Origin: Burkholderia diffusa
GTDB taxonomy: Bacteria; Pseudomonadota; Gammaproteobacteria; Burkholderiales; Burkholderiaceae
Direction: 5' to 3'
Length of the DNA: 64,000 nt
Assembly (NCBI RefSeq): GCF_001718315.1
Contig: NZ_CP013362.1
Location: 3,100,001 to 3,164,000 of the forward strand
Position 1 is the first letter of the stretch, and each line of letters starts with the position of its first letter. Shown one piece after another: positions 30,903-39,415 of this stretch. The notes under the pieces are model-generated. The model saw only the letters and a list, made by a program, of their open reading frames with translations, was not told where the DNA came from and searched no databases. The position numbers and the translations under genes are program-made.

Positions 30903-31739
30903 TCAGGCAACGGGCCGCGGCGGCGGCACCACCGTCCGGGGCCGGCCGACGAGTCGCGCCAGCACGACGATCGCGACCAGCGTGACGACGTACGCAACGA
31001 TCTGGATCCCCGCCGGACGCGCGGTATAGCCGATCAGCGTATGCAGCGCCTTGCCGACGATGCTTGATTCCTTGAGCAGCCACGACGTATCCCAGACCGC
31101 ATCGCCCCACGACGGCACGAGGCCGGCGGCCAGCAGGAAGCCGACGCACTGGCTCGCCATGCCCGCCGCGAGCAACACGATCAGCGCGTTGGTGACGGAG
31201 AACAGGCGCTTGAGCGGAATCTGCAGCAGGCCCGCATACATCGCGTAGCCAAGCCCGGCGCCGCCCAGCACGCCGAGCAGCCCGCCGGCGATCATCTGCG
31301 GCGTCTGCCCCGGATCGCCCGCCGCGATGCCGTACAGGAACAGCACGGCCTCGGAGCCTTCGCGCAGCACCGCGACACCGACGACGATCGCCAACCCCGT
31401 CAGCGGCCGGCTGCCGGCCGCGACGGCCCGGCCGACCTCGCCCATGTGCAGCGCCATCTCGCGGCCGTGGCGGCTCATCCAGATGCAGTGCCACGCCAGC
31501 ATCAGCGTCGCGACGAACATCACGCCGGCGTTGAACACTTCCTGCCCCATGCCGGAGGCCCACTGCGAAATCACGTCGGCGAACGCGGCGATCAGGCCGG
31601 CGCCGATCACACCGCCGGCAAGCCCGCCGCCGACCCACCAGCCGCGCGTCGGCACGCCCTTCGTCGCGGCCATCACGATCGAAACCACCAGCGCGGCCTC
31701 GAGCACTTCACGAAAGACGATCAGAGCGGTAGACAGCAT
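30903..31739 (-). CDS. FTR1-family iron permease
   Basis: A 278-residue, seven-helix iron permease of the OFeT/FTR1 family. Both iron-coordinating REXXE motifs are present: REVLE (residues 10-14, first helix) and REGSE (126-130, fourth helix). It takes up iron handed over from a periplasmic oxidising or binding partner; the gene 12 bp upstream codes for such a cupredoxin-like protein. In Bordetella/Burkholderia ftrABCD the permease is FtrC, but FtrA (P19-like) and FtrD (ferredoxin) are absent here. Confidence 0.9.
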   Translation of the reverse strand: MLSTALIVFREVLEAALVVSIVMAATKGVPTRGWWVGGGLAGGVIGAGLIAAFADVISQWASGMGQEVFNAGVMFVATLMLAWHCIWMSRHGREMALHMGEVGRAVAAGSRPLTGLAIVVGVAVLREGSEAVLFLYGIAAGDPGQTPQMIAGGLLGVLGGAGLGYAMYAGLLQIPLKRLFSVTNALIVLLAAGMASQCVGFLLAAGLVPSWGDAVWDTSWLLKESSIVGKALHTLIGYTARPAGIQIVAYVVTLVAIVVLARLVGRPRTVVPPPRPVA

Positions 31740-31751
31740 GGCGATATCCGC

Positions 31752-32084
31752 TTATTTGACGGTGAGGTGCGTCTTCGACTGCGCTTCGTGATACTCGTCG
31801 TGGAACTCGTAGGTGCCGGCCTTCAGCGGCCCGACGAGGATCTCGACCGACTTGCCGGCCGGCACGACCTTCTCCGCCTTGAAATCGTCGCTTTCGAATT
31901 CCGCGGGCGTCGCATCGAGGTTCTTCACGACGAACTTCACCTTCTTGCCGGCGGGAATCGTCACGCCGTCCGGCGAAAACTTGTGGTCCTTCAGCGTCAG
32001 GTTGACGATATCGTCGGCGGCAAATGCGGACGTTGCAGATGCGCCCAGCAGGGCCAATGCGAAACCGAAAGCGAAGCGATTCAT
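31752..32084 (-). CDS. Periplasmic cupredoxin-like protein of the iron permease operon
   Basis: A 110-residue secreted protein: signal peptide to about residue 22 (ALLGASATSAFA), then a single cupredoxin domain (VNLTLKDHKFSPDGVTIPAGKKV...AGTYEFHDEYHEAQSKTHL). It resembles FtrB and the cupredoxin part of EfeO. The canonical blue-copper Cys is absent, so it more likely binds Fe or Cu through His/Glu residues than transfers electrons as a type 1 copper protein. It is the first gene of a two-gene operon with the FTR1 permease. A partial Fur-box-like stretch lies about 50 bp upstream but is too weak to call. Confidence 0.85.
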   Translation of the reverse strand: MNRFAFGFALALLGASATSAFAADDIVNLTLKDHKFSPDGVTIPAGKKVKFVVKNLDATPAEFESDDFKAEKVVPAGKSVEILVGPLKAGTYEFHDEYHEAQSKTHLTVK

Positions 32085-32346
32085 ACGGGTAACGAAATGA
32101 AATATCGAGGGGAACCGATAGTAAGATCGATTCGCATTTCCCTCTCCGAGTACCCTTACTGGCTTCATGGGCATCGTGCATCATCATGATCACACGCGCC
32201 TTGTCGTGCAAGGCTTCGCCAGATTTCGCCGACAATACTCGACCGTCAATCAGGAAAAATTCGGACTGACGTGCAGGGACGAATTGAAATTCGTCTGACT
32301 TCAGCTTTACAAAATGCTTGTGCGGTGCCGAGGGCATCGAACGTGC

Positions 32347-32377
32347 TTGACCTTCCCACCATGGCAAGCTTCATGCT
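32347..32377 (+). promoter_or_regulatory. CueR/MerR-type operator-promoter of the copZ-like gene
   Basis: TTGACC (-35, 32347-32352) and CATGCT (-10, 32372-32377) are separated by 19 bp, the overlong spacing typical of MerR-family activation. The spacer holds an imperfect dyad ACCTTCCCA-CCA-TGGCAAGCT (32350-32370), close to the CueR/HmrR consensus of copper-responsive promoters. It ends 40 bp before the heavy-metal chaperone start. Confidence 0.7.
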
Positions 32378-32416
32378 GGTGACGCTTGTCAATCGCCCAT
32401 CACCCAGGAGAACACG

Positions 32417-32617
32417 ATGGAATTCGAAGTCCAGGACATGACCTGCGGCGGCTGCGCCAACGCCATCACGCGCGCCGTGACGGCAGCAGACCCCACCGCG
32501 AAGCTCGACATCGACGTGGCCGCGAAGACGGTCAAGGTGGAATCGGCGCAAGGCGCCGAACGCGTGCAGTCGATCATCGAAGCGGCGGGCTTCCACCCGG
32601 CACTGCGCTCGGCCTGA
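32417..32617 (+). CDS. CopZ-like heavy-metal chaperone
   Basis: A 66-residue HMA-domain protein with the metal motif MTCGGC (Cys10 and Cys13) and the full beta-alpha-beta-beta-alpha-beta length. Such proteins bind Cu(I) and deliver it to a CopA-type ATPase or a regulator. It stands alone: no P-type ATPase or MerR regulator is adjacent, though its promoter looks CueR-controlled. A GGAG ribosome binding site precedes the ATG. Confidence 0.9.
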   Translation: MEFEVQDMTCGGCANAITRAVTAADPTAKLDIDVAAKTVKVESAQGAERVQSIIEAAGFHPALRSA

Positions 32618-32666
32618 CGCGCGCGGGCGCGGCGCCCGCCGGCACCGCGCCCGCACACCGGCCGCG

Positions 32667-34157
32667 TCAGCGCAGCCGGATCAGCGTCGACTTCAGCTCG
32701 GTGTACTTCTCGAGCGCGTGCAACGACTTGTCGCGGCCGTTGCCCGACTGCTTGTAGCCGCCGAACGGGAAGTTCATGTCGCCGCCTTCGTCGTAGCAGT
32801 TCACCCACACGGTGCCCGCCCGCAGCCGGCGCGACACGTCGTGCGCGGTCGTCAGGCTGGACGTCCACACCGCCGCCGCGAGCCCGTACTCGGTATCGTT
32901 AGCGATCCGAACCGCCTCGTCGACATCGTCGAACACGATCACCGACAGCACGGGGCCGAAGATCTCCTCGCGCGCGATCTTCGCGTCGGGCTTCACTTCG
33001 AACACCGTCGGCTCCACGTAGAAGCCGCCGGTCTCCTCCTTCACGCGCGCGCCGCCCGTCACCAGCGTGCCCTCCTTGCGCCCGGCATCGATGTAGCCGA
33101 GCACGCGCTCGAGCTGAATCCCGTCGACGATCGCGCCCATCGATACCGCCGGATCGAGCGGGTTGCCCGGCACGTACGCGCGGGCGGCCGCGACCAGCTT
33201 CTCGATGAACGCATCCTTGATGTCGCGATGCACGAGCAGGCGCGAGCCGGCCGTGCACATCTCGCCCATGTTGTAGAAGATCGCGCCGGCCGCGGCCTGC
33301 GCGGCGCGGTCGAGATCCGGACAATCGGGCAGCACGATGTTCGGCGACTTGCCGCCGAGTTCGAGCCATGCGCGCTTCAGGTTCGACTGCGCGGCGTACT
33401 GCATGATCAGCTTGCCGACTGCGGTCGAGCCAGTGAACGCGATGCAGTCGACGTCGCGATGCAGCGCGAGCAGCTTGCCCGGTTCGCCCGCGCCCGGCAC
33501 GACGTTGAACACGCCGGCCGGGATGCCGGCCTCGTATGCGAGTTGCGCGACACGGATCGCGGTCAGCGGCGATTTCTCCGACGGTTTCAGCACGACGCTG
33601 TTGCCGGCCGCGAGCGCCGGGCCGAACTTCCATGCGGCCATCAGGATCGGGAAGTTCCACGGCACGACGGCCGCCACCACGCCGACCGGCTCGCGCGTGA
33701 CGAGGCCGACGAGATGATGGTCGGCCGGCGCGACTTCGCCGCCGACCTTGTCGATCGCCTCGGCGAACCATTCGACGCAATACGCGGCGCCCGGCACGTC
33801 GACCGTCGTGGTATCGCCGATCGGCTTGCCCGCGTCGAGCGTCTCGAGCAGCGACAGTTCGTCGAGATGCTCGCGCATCAGTGCGGCCCAGCGCAGCAGC
33901 ACGGCCTTGCGCGCGCGCGGGTTCAGTCCGGCCCACACGCCGGCGTCGAACGCGCGGCGCGCGGCCGCGACGGCGGCGTTCACGTCCGCTTCGCCGCAAT
34001 CGGCCACCTTCGCGAGCACGCGGCCGTCGATCGGGCTCACGCAGTCGAACGTCCTGCCGCCGTGCGCGTCGCGCGACGCGCCGTCGATGAATGCGCGCCC
34101 TTCGATCGCGAGCGACGCCGCCTTGTCCTGCCAGTCAGCCAAAGTCAACTTGTTCAT
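32667..34157 (-). CDS. puuC: Aldehyde dehydrogenase of putrescine catabolism (PuuC-like)
   Basis: A 496-residue NAD(P)-dependent aldehyde dehydrogenase. VVPWNFPILMAAWKFGPALA, the Glu in LELGGKSPN, the catalytic Cys in FYNMGEMCTAGSRL (near residue 303) and EEIFGPVLSV are all present. Length matches E. coli PuuC (495). In the gamma-glutamyl route it oxidises gamma-glutamyl-gamma-aminobutyraldehyde to the acid that PuuD deglutamylates to GABA. The gene follows the PuuR-like regulator on the same strand (85 bp) and is divergent from puuD/puuA, which supports this role over a general aldehyde dehydrogenase. Confidence 0.88.
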   Translation of the reverse strand: MNKLTLADWQDKAASLAIEGRAFIDGASRDAHGGRTFDCVSPIDGRVLAKVADCGEADVNAAVAAARRAFDAGVWAGLNPRARKAVLLRWAALMREHLDELSLLETLDAGKPIGDTTTVDVPGAAYCVEWFAEAIDKVGGEVAPADHHLVGLVTREPVGVVAAVVPWNFPILMAAWKFGPALAAGNSVVLKPSEKSPLTAIRVAQLAYEAGIPAGVFNVVPGAGEPGKLLALHRDVDCIAFTGSTAVGKLIMQYAAQSNLKRAWLELGGKSPNIVLPDCPDLDRAAQAAAGAIFYNMGEMCTAGSRLLVHRDIKDAFIEKLVAAARAYVPGNPLDPAVSMGAIVDGIQLERVLGYIDAGRKEGTLVTGGARVKEETGGFYVEPTVFEVKPDAKIAREEIFGPVLSVIVFDDVDEAVRIANDTEYGLAAAVWTSSLTTAHDVSRRLRAGTVWVNCYDEGGDMNFPFGGYKQSGNGRDKSLHALEKYTELKSTLIRLR

Positions 34158-34242
34158 CAGGATGCCTCAATTGTCGTGGCATTCGCGCTGCGGCACGCCG
34201 CGCAACGGCAAGACTGCCGGCGGCGAATGCGGTGATGCGGGC

Positions 34243-34812
34243 TCAGAAGGTGGCCGGCGAATTCGCCGACACGACCTCGCAGAGCTGTTCCGCGCTGGGA
34301 TTGCGAAAACGGTGCGGCAAGCGGCTTTCGAAGTAGTAGCCGTCTCCGGGATCGAGCAGCCAGGTCGCGCCGTCGACGGTGAGCTCGAGCCGGCCCGACA
34401 CGACCACGCCGCCCTCGTGCCCCGCATGCACGAGCATCTCGGGCCCCGTGTCGGCGAGCGGCTGGTAGATCTCGCGCATGATGCACATGTTGCGATCCTT
34501 CACGCCCGCGCCGACGAGATGAAACGCGAGCGCGTCGTTGCCGAGGTTCGGCATCTCGTCACGGCGCGATACGACCGAGCGCGATTCGACGAGTTCGAAG
34601 GTGAAGAACTCCGCGAGACTCATCGGAATGCATTCGAGCAGTTTCTTCAGCGAGCCGACCGACGGGCTCACGCGCCCCTGTTCGATCAGCGAGATCGTGC
34701 CGTTGGTCACGCCGGCCCGCTTCGCGAGTTCGCGCTGCGACAGACCATGCTTGTTGCGCACGAAACGCAGGCGCTCGGCGACTTCGGTGGACATCGATTC
34801 GGTTTCGGACAC
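34243..34812 (-). CDS. puuR: PuuR-like XRE/cupin repressor of polyamine genes
   Basis: A 189-residue regulator: HTH_3 domain at about residues 12-66 (LRFVRNKHGLSQRELAKRAG...ISLIEQGRVSPSVGSLKKLL) and a C-terminal cupin (LVHAGHEGGVVVSGRLEL...DPGDGYYFESRLPHRFRNPS). This architecture and length match E. coli PuuR (185), which represses puu genes until putrescine appears. It lies between puuC and the large divergent intergenic region, which holds a PuuR-box-like sequence. MSETES at 34812 or MSTEV at 34794 could be the start. Confidence 0.88.
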   Translation of the reverse strand: MSETESMSTEVAERLRFVRNKHGLSQRELAKRAGVTNGTISLIEQGRVSPSVGSLKKLLECIPMSLAEFFTFELVESRSVVSRRDEMPNLGNDALAFHLVGAGVKDRNMCIMREIYQPLADTGPEMLVHAGHEGGVVVSGRLELTVDGATWLLDPGDGYYFESRLPHRFRNPSAEQLCEVVSANSPATF

Positions 34813-34920
34813 GATAGGAGTGCGGTGAAAAAGTGAAACGACGCGTTGGACGGCATGACGCAGCCGTTGAATATTCTAATCACTTTATGCCGCACATCAG
34901 CGGGGAAAACCCTGAAAGGC

Positions 34921-34937
34921 GTTCGAAATAATGAACA
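34921..34937. promoter_or_regulatory. PuuR-box-like operator
   Basis: The sequence GTTCGAAATAATGAACA contains ATAATGAACA, which equals the right two thirds of the E. coli PuuR recognition sequence as I recall it (AAAATATAATGAACA), and has GTTC/GAAC outer arms. It lies 109 bp upstream of the puuR-like start in the shared divergent region, where autoregulation and control of the puuD operon would both be possible. Confidence 0.5.
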
Positions 34938-35003
34938 CCTCATGAGCCATTCCATTTGCGAATGTTTTGTTCGGAGTGCCTCGGGAAAGCCCTGACACGA
35001 GAC

Positions 35004-35022
35004 CGTCAAAAAACATTTGACG
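35004..35022. promoter_or_regulatory. Palindromic operator candidate
   Basis: Perfect 7-bp inverted repeat CGTCAAA-N5-TTTGACG in the AT-rich part of the divergent polyamine control region. Size and symmetry suit a dimeric HTH regulator. No matching known box; it could be a second site for the PuuR-like protein or another regulator. Confidence 0.4.
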
Positions 35023-35730
35023 CCGTTTTTGGCTCGTATATGCTGGCTCTCAGGTCAGCGTCATTGACCATTCATCGGCACCGAAAAACGTTATTGCAAC
35101 GTAGAAATTGATGCCCATCAATGTAAATGACACAGGCCCGGCACCTCGATTATTTTAAACGCCTCGCGCGCTGAAACGATCAGGTGTTCAATACTTTCAA
35201 CAAACCAGTCGAGTGTAATCGTGAGAGTCCGTGGCCCTCTGGTGAGGTGGGATCGAGGCGATGTGCGAAGTTTGCGCAGCGCTGCTCCCGCTTCCGATGG
35301 CAGTTGCGGCTGGCATAGTCCTCGCCTGCTGCATCTGTCGATCTACACCATCCTGTCCCGTCGTTCCGTTCGCCGTCACAACGCCGTTTCCGCGCGCGCG
35401 TTCGTGGCCGTCGATACCGACGGAGTCGCTTCGCTGCTGCCATAGCGCCTCTCCTCCTTTTCTTGTCGTTCGTTTCAACTGCCTGCTCGTCAGCCGCGTC
35501 ATCCGCGCGGTGACGGAACGCGTTCGCGCATCCATTGCCGCGTCGCGCAGCGCAACGAAGCGAACGACAGCCTGACCGTCGCGCGCAGCGCGGATCGCCA
35601 TGCGAACCCGTTGCGCCCATTCACCAGCGGCCTTGCGCATTTCGCCAGGCCGCGGGGCCGTGTCGCGCCTGCGTTTCGTGATTTTCCCGCGCAATGCACG
35701 TCGCAGCCCTATGGACAACTGATTGACGTC

Positions 35731-36516
35731 ATGGAAAGGAAACCCCTCGTCGGCCTCACCGCCGACTTCACGCAGATCGGCGCCCATGCGTCGCATACGG
35801 TCGGCGACAAGTACGTCGCGGCGATCGTCGACGGCGCGCACGCGCTCGCGATGGTGCTGCCCGCGCTCGGCGATCGCCAGTCCGTCGACGACGTGCTCGC
35901 GACGGTCGACGGACTGTTGTTTACCGGCAGCTATTCGAACGTCGAGCCGCACCTTTACGGCGGCGCGCCGAGCGCGCCCGGCACGAAGCACGATCCCGCA
36001 CGCGACGCGACGACGCTGCCGCTGCTGCGCGCGGCGATCGTCGCGGGCGTGCCCGTGCTGGCCGTGTGCCGCGGCTTCCAGGAGCTGAACGTCGTCTGCG
36101 GCGGCACGCTGCATCAGCGCGTGCACGAAGTGCCGGGCCTCGCCGATCACCGCGAGGACGACGATGCGCCGATGGACACGCAATACGGCCCCGCGCACAT
36201 CGTGCGCCTGACGCCCGGCGGCCTGCTGCACACGCTCGCCGGCGGCCGCGACGACGTGCACGTGAACTCGCTGCACAAGCAGGGCATCGCGCAGCTCGGT
36301 TCGGGCCTCGCCGTCGAAGCCGTCGCACCGGACGGCCTGATCGAGGCCGTCAGCGTCGTCGATGCGCCGGCCTTCGCGCTCGCCGTGCAATGGCACCCGG
36401 AATGGCGGCATGCGCATGATCCGCTGTCGAGCGCGATTTTCCGCGCCTTCGGCGATGCATGCCGCATGCGCCGCAACGCCCGCACGCGCGCCGCGGCCGC
36501 CGCCGCGCTCGCCTGA
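35731..36516 (+). CDS. puuD: Gamma-glutamyl-gamma-aminobutyrate hydrolase
   Basis: A 261-residue class I glutamine-amidotransferase-fold hydrolase. The nucleophile is Cys113 in VLAVCRGFQELNVV (Cys114 in E. coli PuuD), with His/Glu in the C-terminal QWHPEW. LFTGSYSNVEPHLYG near residue 63 is a PuuD signature. It releases glutamate from gamma-Glu-GABA to give GABA. It is the first gene of the long plus-strand polyamine run and lies 29 bp before puuA. The Ala-rich tail (AAAAALA) is disordered. Confidence 0.9.
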   Translation: MERKPLVGLTADFTQIGAHASHTVGDKYVAAIVDGAHALAMVLPALGDRQSVDDVLATVDGLLFTGSYSNVEPHLYGGAPSAPGTKHDPARDATTLPLLRAAIVAGVPVLAVCRGFQELNVVCGGTLHQRVHEVPGLADHREDDDAPMDTQYGPAHIVRLTPGGLLHTLAGGRDDVHVNSLHKQGIAQLGSGLAVEAVAPDGLIEAVSVVDAPAFALAVQWHPEWRHAHDPLSSAIFRAFGDACRMRRNARTRAAAAAALA

Positions 36517-36545
36517 GCGCGCCGACCCACATAACGAGAACAGAC

Positions 36546-37883
36546 ATGCAAGACATCGAAGACTTTCTGAAGCAGCACCGGATCACCGAAATCGAAGCGA
36601 TCATTCCCGACATGGCCGGCATCGCGCGCGGCAAGATCACGCCGCGCAACAAGTTCACGTCCGGCGAATCGATGCGGCTGCCGCAGGCCGTGATGGTGCA
36701 GACGGTCACCGGCGAGTACCCGGAAGACGGCTCGCTGACCGGCGTGACCGATCCCGACATGGTGTGCGTGCCCGACACGTCGACCATTCGCCTGATTCCG
36801 TGGGCCGTCGATCCGACCGCGCAGGTGATTCACGATTGCGTGCATTTCGACGGCTCGCCCGTCGAGATCTCGCCGCGCTACGTGCTGCGCCGCGTGCTCG
36901 ACCTGTACAAGGCGAAGGGCTGGAAGCCGGTCGTCGCGCCGGAGCTCGAGTTCTACCTGGTCGACATGAACAAGGACCCGGACCTGCCGCTGCGTCCGCC
37001 GGTCGGCCGCACGGGTCGCCCCGAGACGGGCCGCCAATCGTATTCGATCGAGGCCGTCAACGAGTTCGACCCGCTGTTCGAGGACATCTACGAGTACTGC
37101 GAAGCACAGAACCTCGACATCGATACGCTGATCCACGAAGTCGGCGCCGCGCAGATGGAGATCAACTTCATGCACGGCGACGCGCTGTCGCTTGCCGACC
37201 AGGTGTTCCTGTTCAAGCGCACGGTGCGCGAGGCGGCGCTGCGGCACAACATGTATGCGACGTTCATGGCCAAGCCGATGGAGGGCGAACCGGGCTCCGC
37301 GATGCACGTGCACCAGAGCATCGTCGACGAGGAGACGGGCCGAAACCTTTTCACGTCGCAGGAAACGGGCGGCGCGACCTCGGTGTTCTACAACTACCTC
37401 GCGGGGCTGCAGAAATACACGCCCGCATTGATGCCGATCTTCGCGCCGTACATCAACTCGTACCGCCGGCTGTCGCGCTTCATGGCCGCGCCGATCAACG
37501 TGCAGTGGGGCTACGACAACCGCACGGTCGGCTTCCGCATCCCGCATTCCGGGCCGGCCGCGCGCCGCATCGAGAACCGGCTTCCGGGTGTCGACTGCAA
37601 CCCGTATCTCGCACTCGCCGCGACGCTCGCGGCCGGCTATCTCGGCATGACGCAGCGTCTCGAACCGACCGAGCCGCTCGTGAGCGACGGCTACGACCTG
37701 CCGTACCAGCTGCCGCGCAACCTCGAGGAAGGGCTCACGCTGATGGCCGCGTGCGAACCGCTCGGCGAGATTCTCGGCCACAAGTTCCTGAAGGCGTATT
37801 TCGCGCTGAAGGAAACCGAATACGAAGCGTTCTTCCGCGTAATCAGCTCGTGGGAACGCCGCCATCTGCTGCTGCACGTCTGA
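36546..37883 (+). CDS. puuA: Gamma-glutamylputrescine synthetase
   Basis: A 445-residue glutamine-synthetase-fold enzyme ligating glutamate to putrescine with ATP. GS-type motifs: APELEFYLVD near residue 138, GAAQMEINFMHGDAL near 200, MAKPMEGEPGSAMHVHQS near 240, RIPHSGPAARRIENRLPG near 337. The PuuA/SpuI subgroup (N-terminal LKQHRITEIEAIIPDMAGIARGK, split over residues 7-29) lacks the GlnA adenylylation loop. Context (puuD before, aminotransferase and polyamine importer after) supports polyamine rather than ammonia as substrate. It could accept other polyamines or ethanolamine, as GlnA-like proteins do in other actinobacteria and proteobacteria. Confidence 0.9.
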   Translation: MQDIEDFLKQHRITEIEAIIPDMAGIARGKITPRNKFTSGESMRLPQAVMVQTVTGEYPEDGSLTGVTDPDMVCVPDTSTIRLIPWAVDPTAQVIHDCVHFDGSPVEISPRYVLRRVLDLYKAKGWKPVVAPELEFYLVDMNKDPDLPLRPPVGRTGRPETGRQSYSIEAVNEFDPLFEDIYEYCEAQNLDIDTLIHEVGAAQMEINFMHGDALSLADQVFLFKRTVREAALRHNMYATFMAKPMEGEPGSAMHVHQSIVDEETGRNLFTSQETGGATSVFYNYLAGLQKYTPALMPIFAPYINSYRRLSRFMAAPINVQWGYDNRTVGFRIPHSGPAARRIENRLPGVDCNPYLALAATLAAGYLGMTQRLEPTEPLVSDGYDLPYQLPRNLEEGLTLMAACEPLGEILGHKFLKAYFALKETEYEAFFRVISSWERRHLLLHV

Positions 37884-37920
37884 GCGTGCACACGACCGAA
37901 TACGGAATCACGGAGGAAAC

Positions 37921-39354
37921 ATGACTTACCGCAACGAATCTGCATGGATCCAGCCGGCCGCCCCGGCCGCCGCACCGCGCACGACGCAGGCACGCTCGAG
38001 TGCCGAATACCGCGCGCTCGACGCCGCGCACCACATCCACCCGTTTTCCGACATGGGTGCGCTCAATCGCGCGGGCAGCCGCGTGATCGTGAAAGCCGAC
38101 GGCGTCTACCTGTGGGACTCCGACGGCAACAAGGTCATCGACGGGATGGCCGGCCTCTGGTGCGTGAACGTCGGCTACGGCCGCAAGGAGCTCGCCGATG
38201 CCGCATATCGCCAGATCCAGGAACTGCCGTTCTACAACACGTTCTTCAAGACCACGCACCCGCCGGTGATCGAACTGTCAGCGATGCTCGCCGAAGTCAC
38301 GCCGGCCGGCTTCAACCACTTCTTCTATTGCAACAGCGGCTCGGAAGGCAACGACACGGTGCTGCGTCTCGTGCATCAGTACTGGCGCGTGCAGGGCAAG
38401 CCGCAGAAGAAGTATGTGATCTCGCGCAAGAACGGCTATCACGGTTCGACGATCGCCGGCGGCACGCTCGGCGGGATGGGCTACATGCACGAGCAGATGC
38501 CGTCGAAGGTCGAGCACATCGTGCACATCGACCAGCCGTACTTCTTCGGCGAAGCGCAAGCCGGCGAGACGCCCGAGGCGTTCGGCCTCGCGCGCGCGCA
38601 GCAGCTCGAGGCGAAGATTCTCGAACTCGGCGCGGAGAACGTTGCCGCGTTCATCGGCGAGCCGTTCCAGGGCGCGGGCGGCGTGATTTTCCCGCCGTCG
38701 ACGTACTGGCCGGAAATCCAGCGGATCTGCCGCAAGTACGACATCCTGCTGGTGGCCGACGAAGTGATCGGCGGCTTCGGCCGCACCGGCGAATGGTTCG
38801 CGCATCAGCACTTCGGCTTCGAGCCGGACCTCATCACGATGGCCAAGGGCCTGACGTCGGGCTACGTGCCGATGGGCGCGGTGGGCATCCACGAGCGCAT
38901 CGCGCGCCCGATCATCGACAACGGCGAATTCAATCACGGCCTCACGTACTCGGGCCATCCGGTCGCGGCGGCGGTGGCGGTCGCGAACCTGAAGCTGCTG
39001 CGCGACGAAGGAATCGTCGAGCGCGTGAAGCACGACACGGGCCCGTACTTCCAGGCGCTGATGCGCGAAACCTTCGCGCGTCACCCGATCGTCGGCGAAG
39101 TGCACGGCCACGGAATGGTCGCGAGCCTGCAGCTCGCCGAGTCGCCCGCCGAACGCCGCCGCTTCGCGAACGGCGGCGACGTCGGCACGATCTGCCGCGA
39201 CTTCTGCTTCAACGGCAACCTGATCATGCGTGCGACCGGCGACCGGATGCTGCTGTCGCCGCCGCTCGTGATCTCGCGTCAGGAAATCGATGAACTCGTA
39301 TCGAAGGCGAAGAAGGCCGTCGATGCGACCGCCCAGCAACTGGGCCTTTCGTAA
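37921..39354 (+). CDS. spuC: Putrescine-type class III aminotransferase (SpuC-like)
   Basis: A 477-residue PLP aminotransferase of the omega-amine (class III) family. DAAHHIHPFSDMGALN near residue 34, FFYCNSGSEGNDTVLRL near 136, VADEVIGGFGRTGEWF near 278 and the PLP-lysine segment ITMAKGLTSGYVPMGA near 302 are all clear. It resembles Pseudomonas SpuC, which moves the amino group of putrescine to pyruvate, giving a second, non-glutamylated entry to GABA. It starts 37 bp after puuA, in the same operon. Confidence 0.9.
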   Translation: MTYRNESAWIQPAAPAAAPRTTQARSSAEYRALDAAHHIHPFSDMGALNRAGSRVIVKADGVYLWDSDGNKVIDGMAGLWCVNVGYGRKELADAAYRQIQELPFYNTFFKTTHPPVIELSAMLAEVTPAGFNHFFYCNSGSEGNDTVLRLVHQYWRVQGKPQKKYVISRKNGYHGSTIAGGTLGGMGYMHEQMPSKVEHIVHIDQPYFFGEAQAGETPEAFGLARAQQLEAKILELGAENVAAFIGEPFQGAGGVIFPPSTYWPEIQRICRKYDILLVADEVIGGFGRTGEWFAHQHFGFEPDLITMAKGLTSGYVPMGAVGIHERIARPIIDNGEFNHGLTYSGHPVAAAVAVANLKLLRDEGIVERVKHDTGPYFQALMRETFARHPIVGEVHGHGMVASLQLAESPAERRRFANGGDVGTICRDFCFNGNLIMRATGDRMLLSPPLVISRQEIDELVSKAKKAVDATAQQLGLS

Positions 39355-39415
39355 CGACTTTGCCTACAGGCGTGCGGCGGGCGCCGCACGCCACCATAAC
39401 CAGGGGAATTCCACC

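Larger units (their letters stand above)
34813..35730. other. Long intergenic region between divergent polyamine operons
   Basis: 918 bases without a supported gene. The left part (34850-35170) is AT-rich for this genome and holds promoter-like and operator-like sequences, listed separately. The right part (35180-35730) is GC-rich; open frames there on either strand lack plausible starts, hydrophobic patterning or family motifs, and I treat them as non-coding. It may be a long 5' leader of puuD or the relic of a lost gene. Confidence 0.45.

Noticed and set aside
32100..32150. Fur-box-like sequence upstream of the cupredoxin gene
   Set aside because: Only partial agreement with the Fur consensus; not enough to call.
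35197..35730. Minus-strand frame with a KGGEALWQQ-type segment in the polyamine intergenic region
   Set aside because: No plausible start or ribosome binding site, continues antisense into puuD, and has no family motif.
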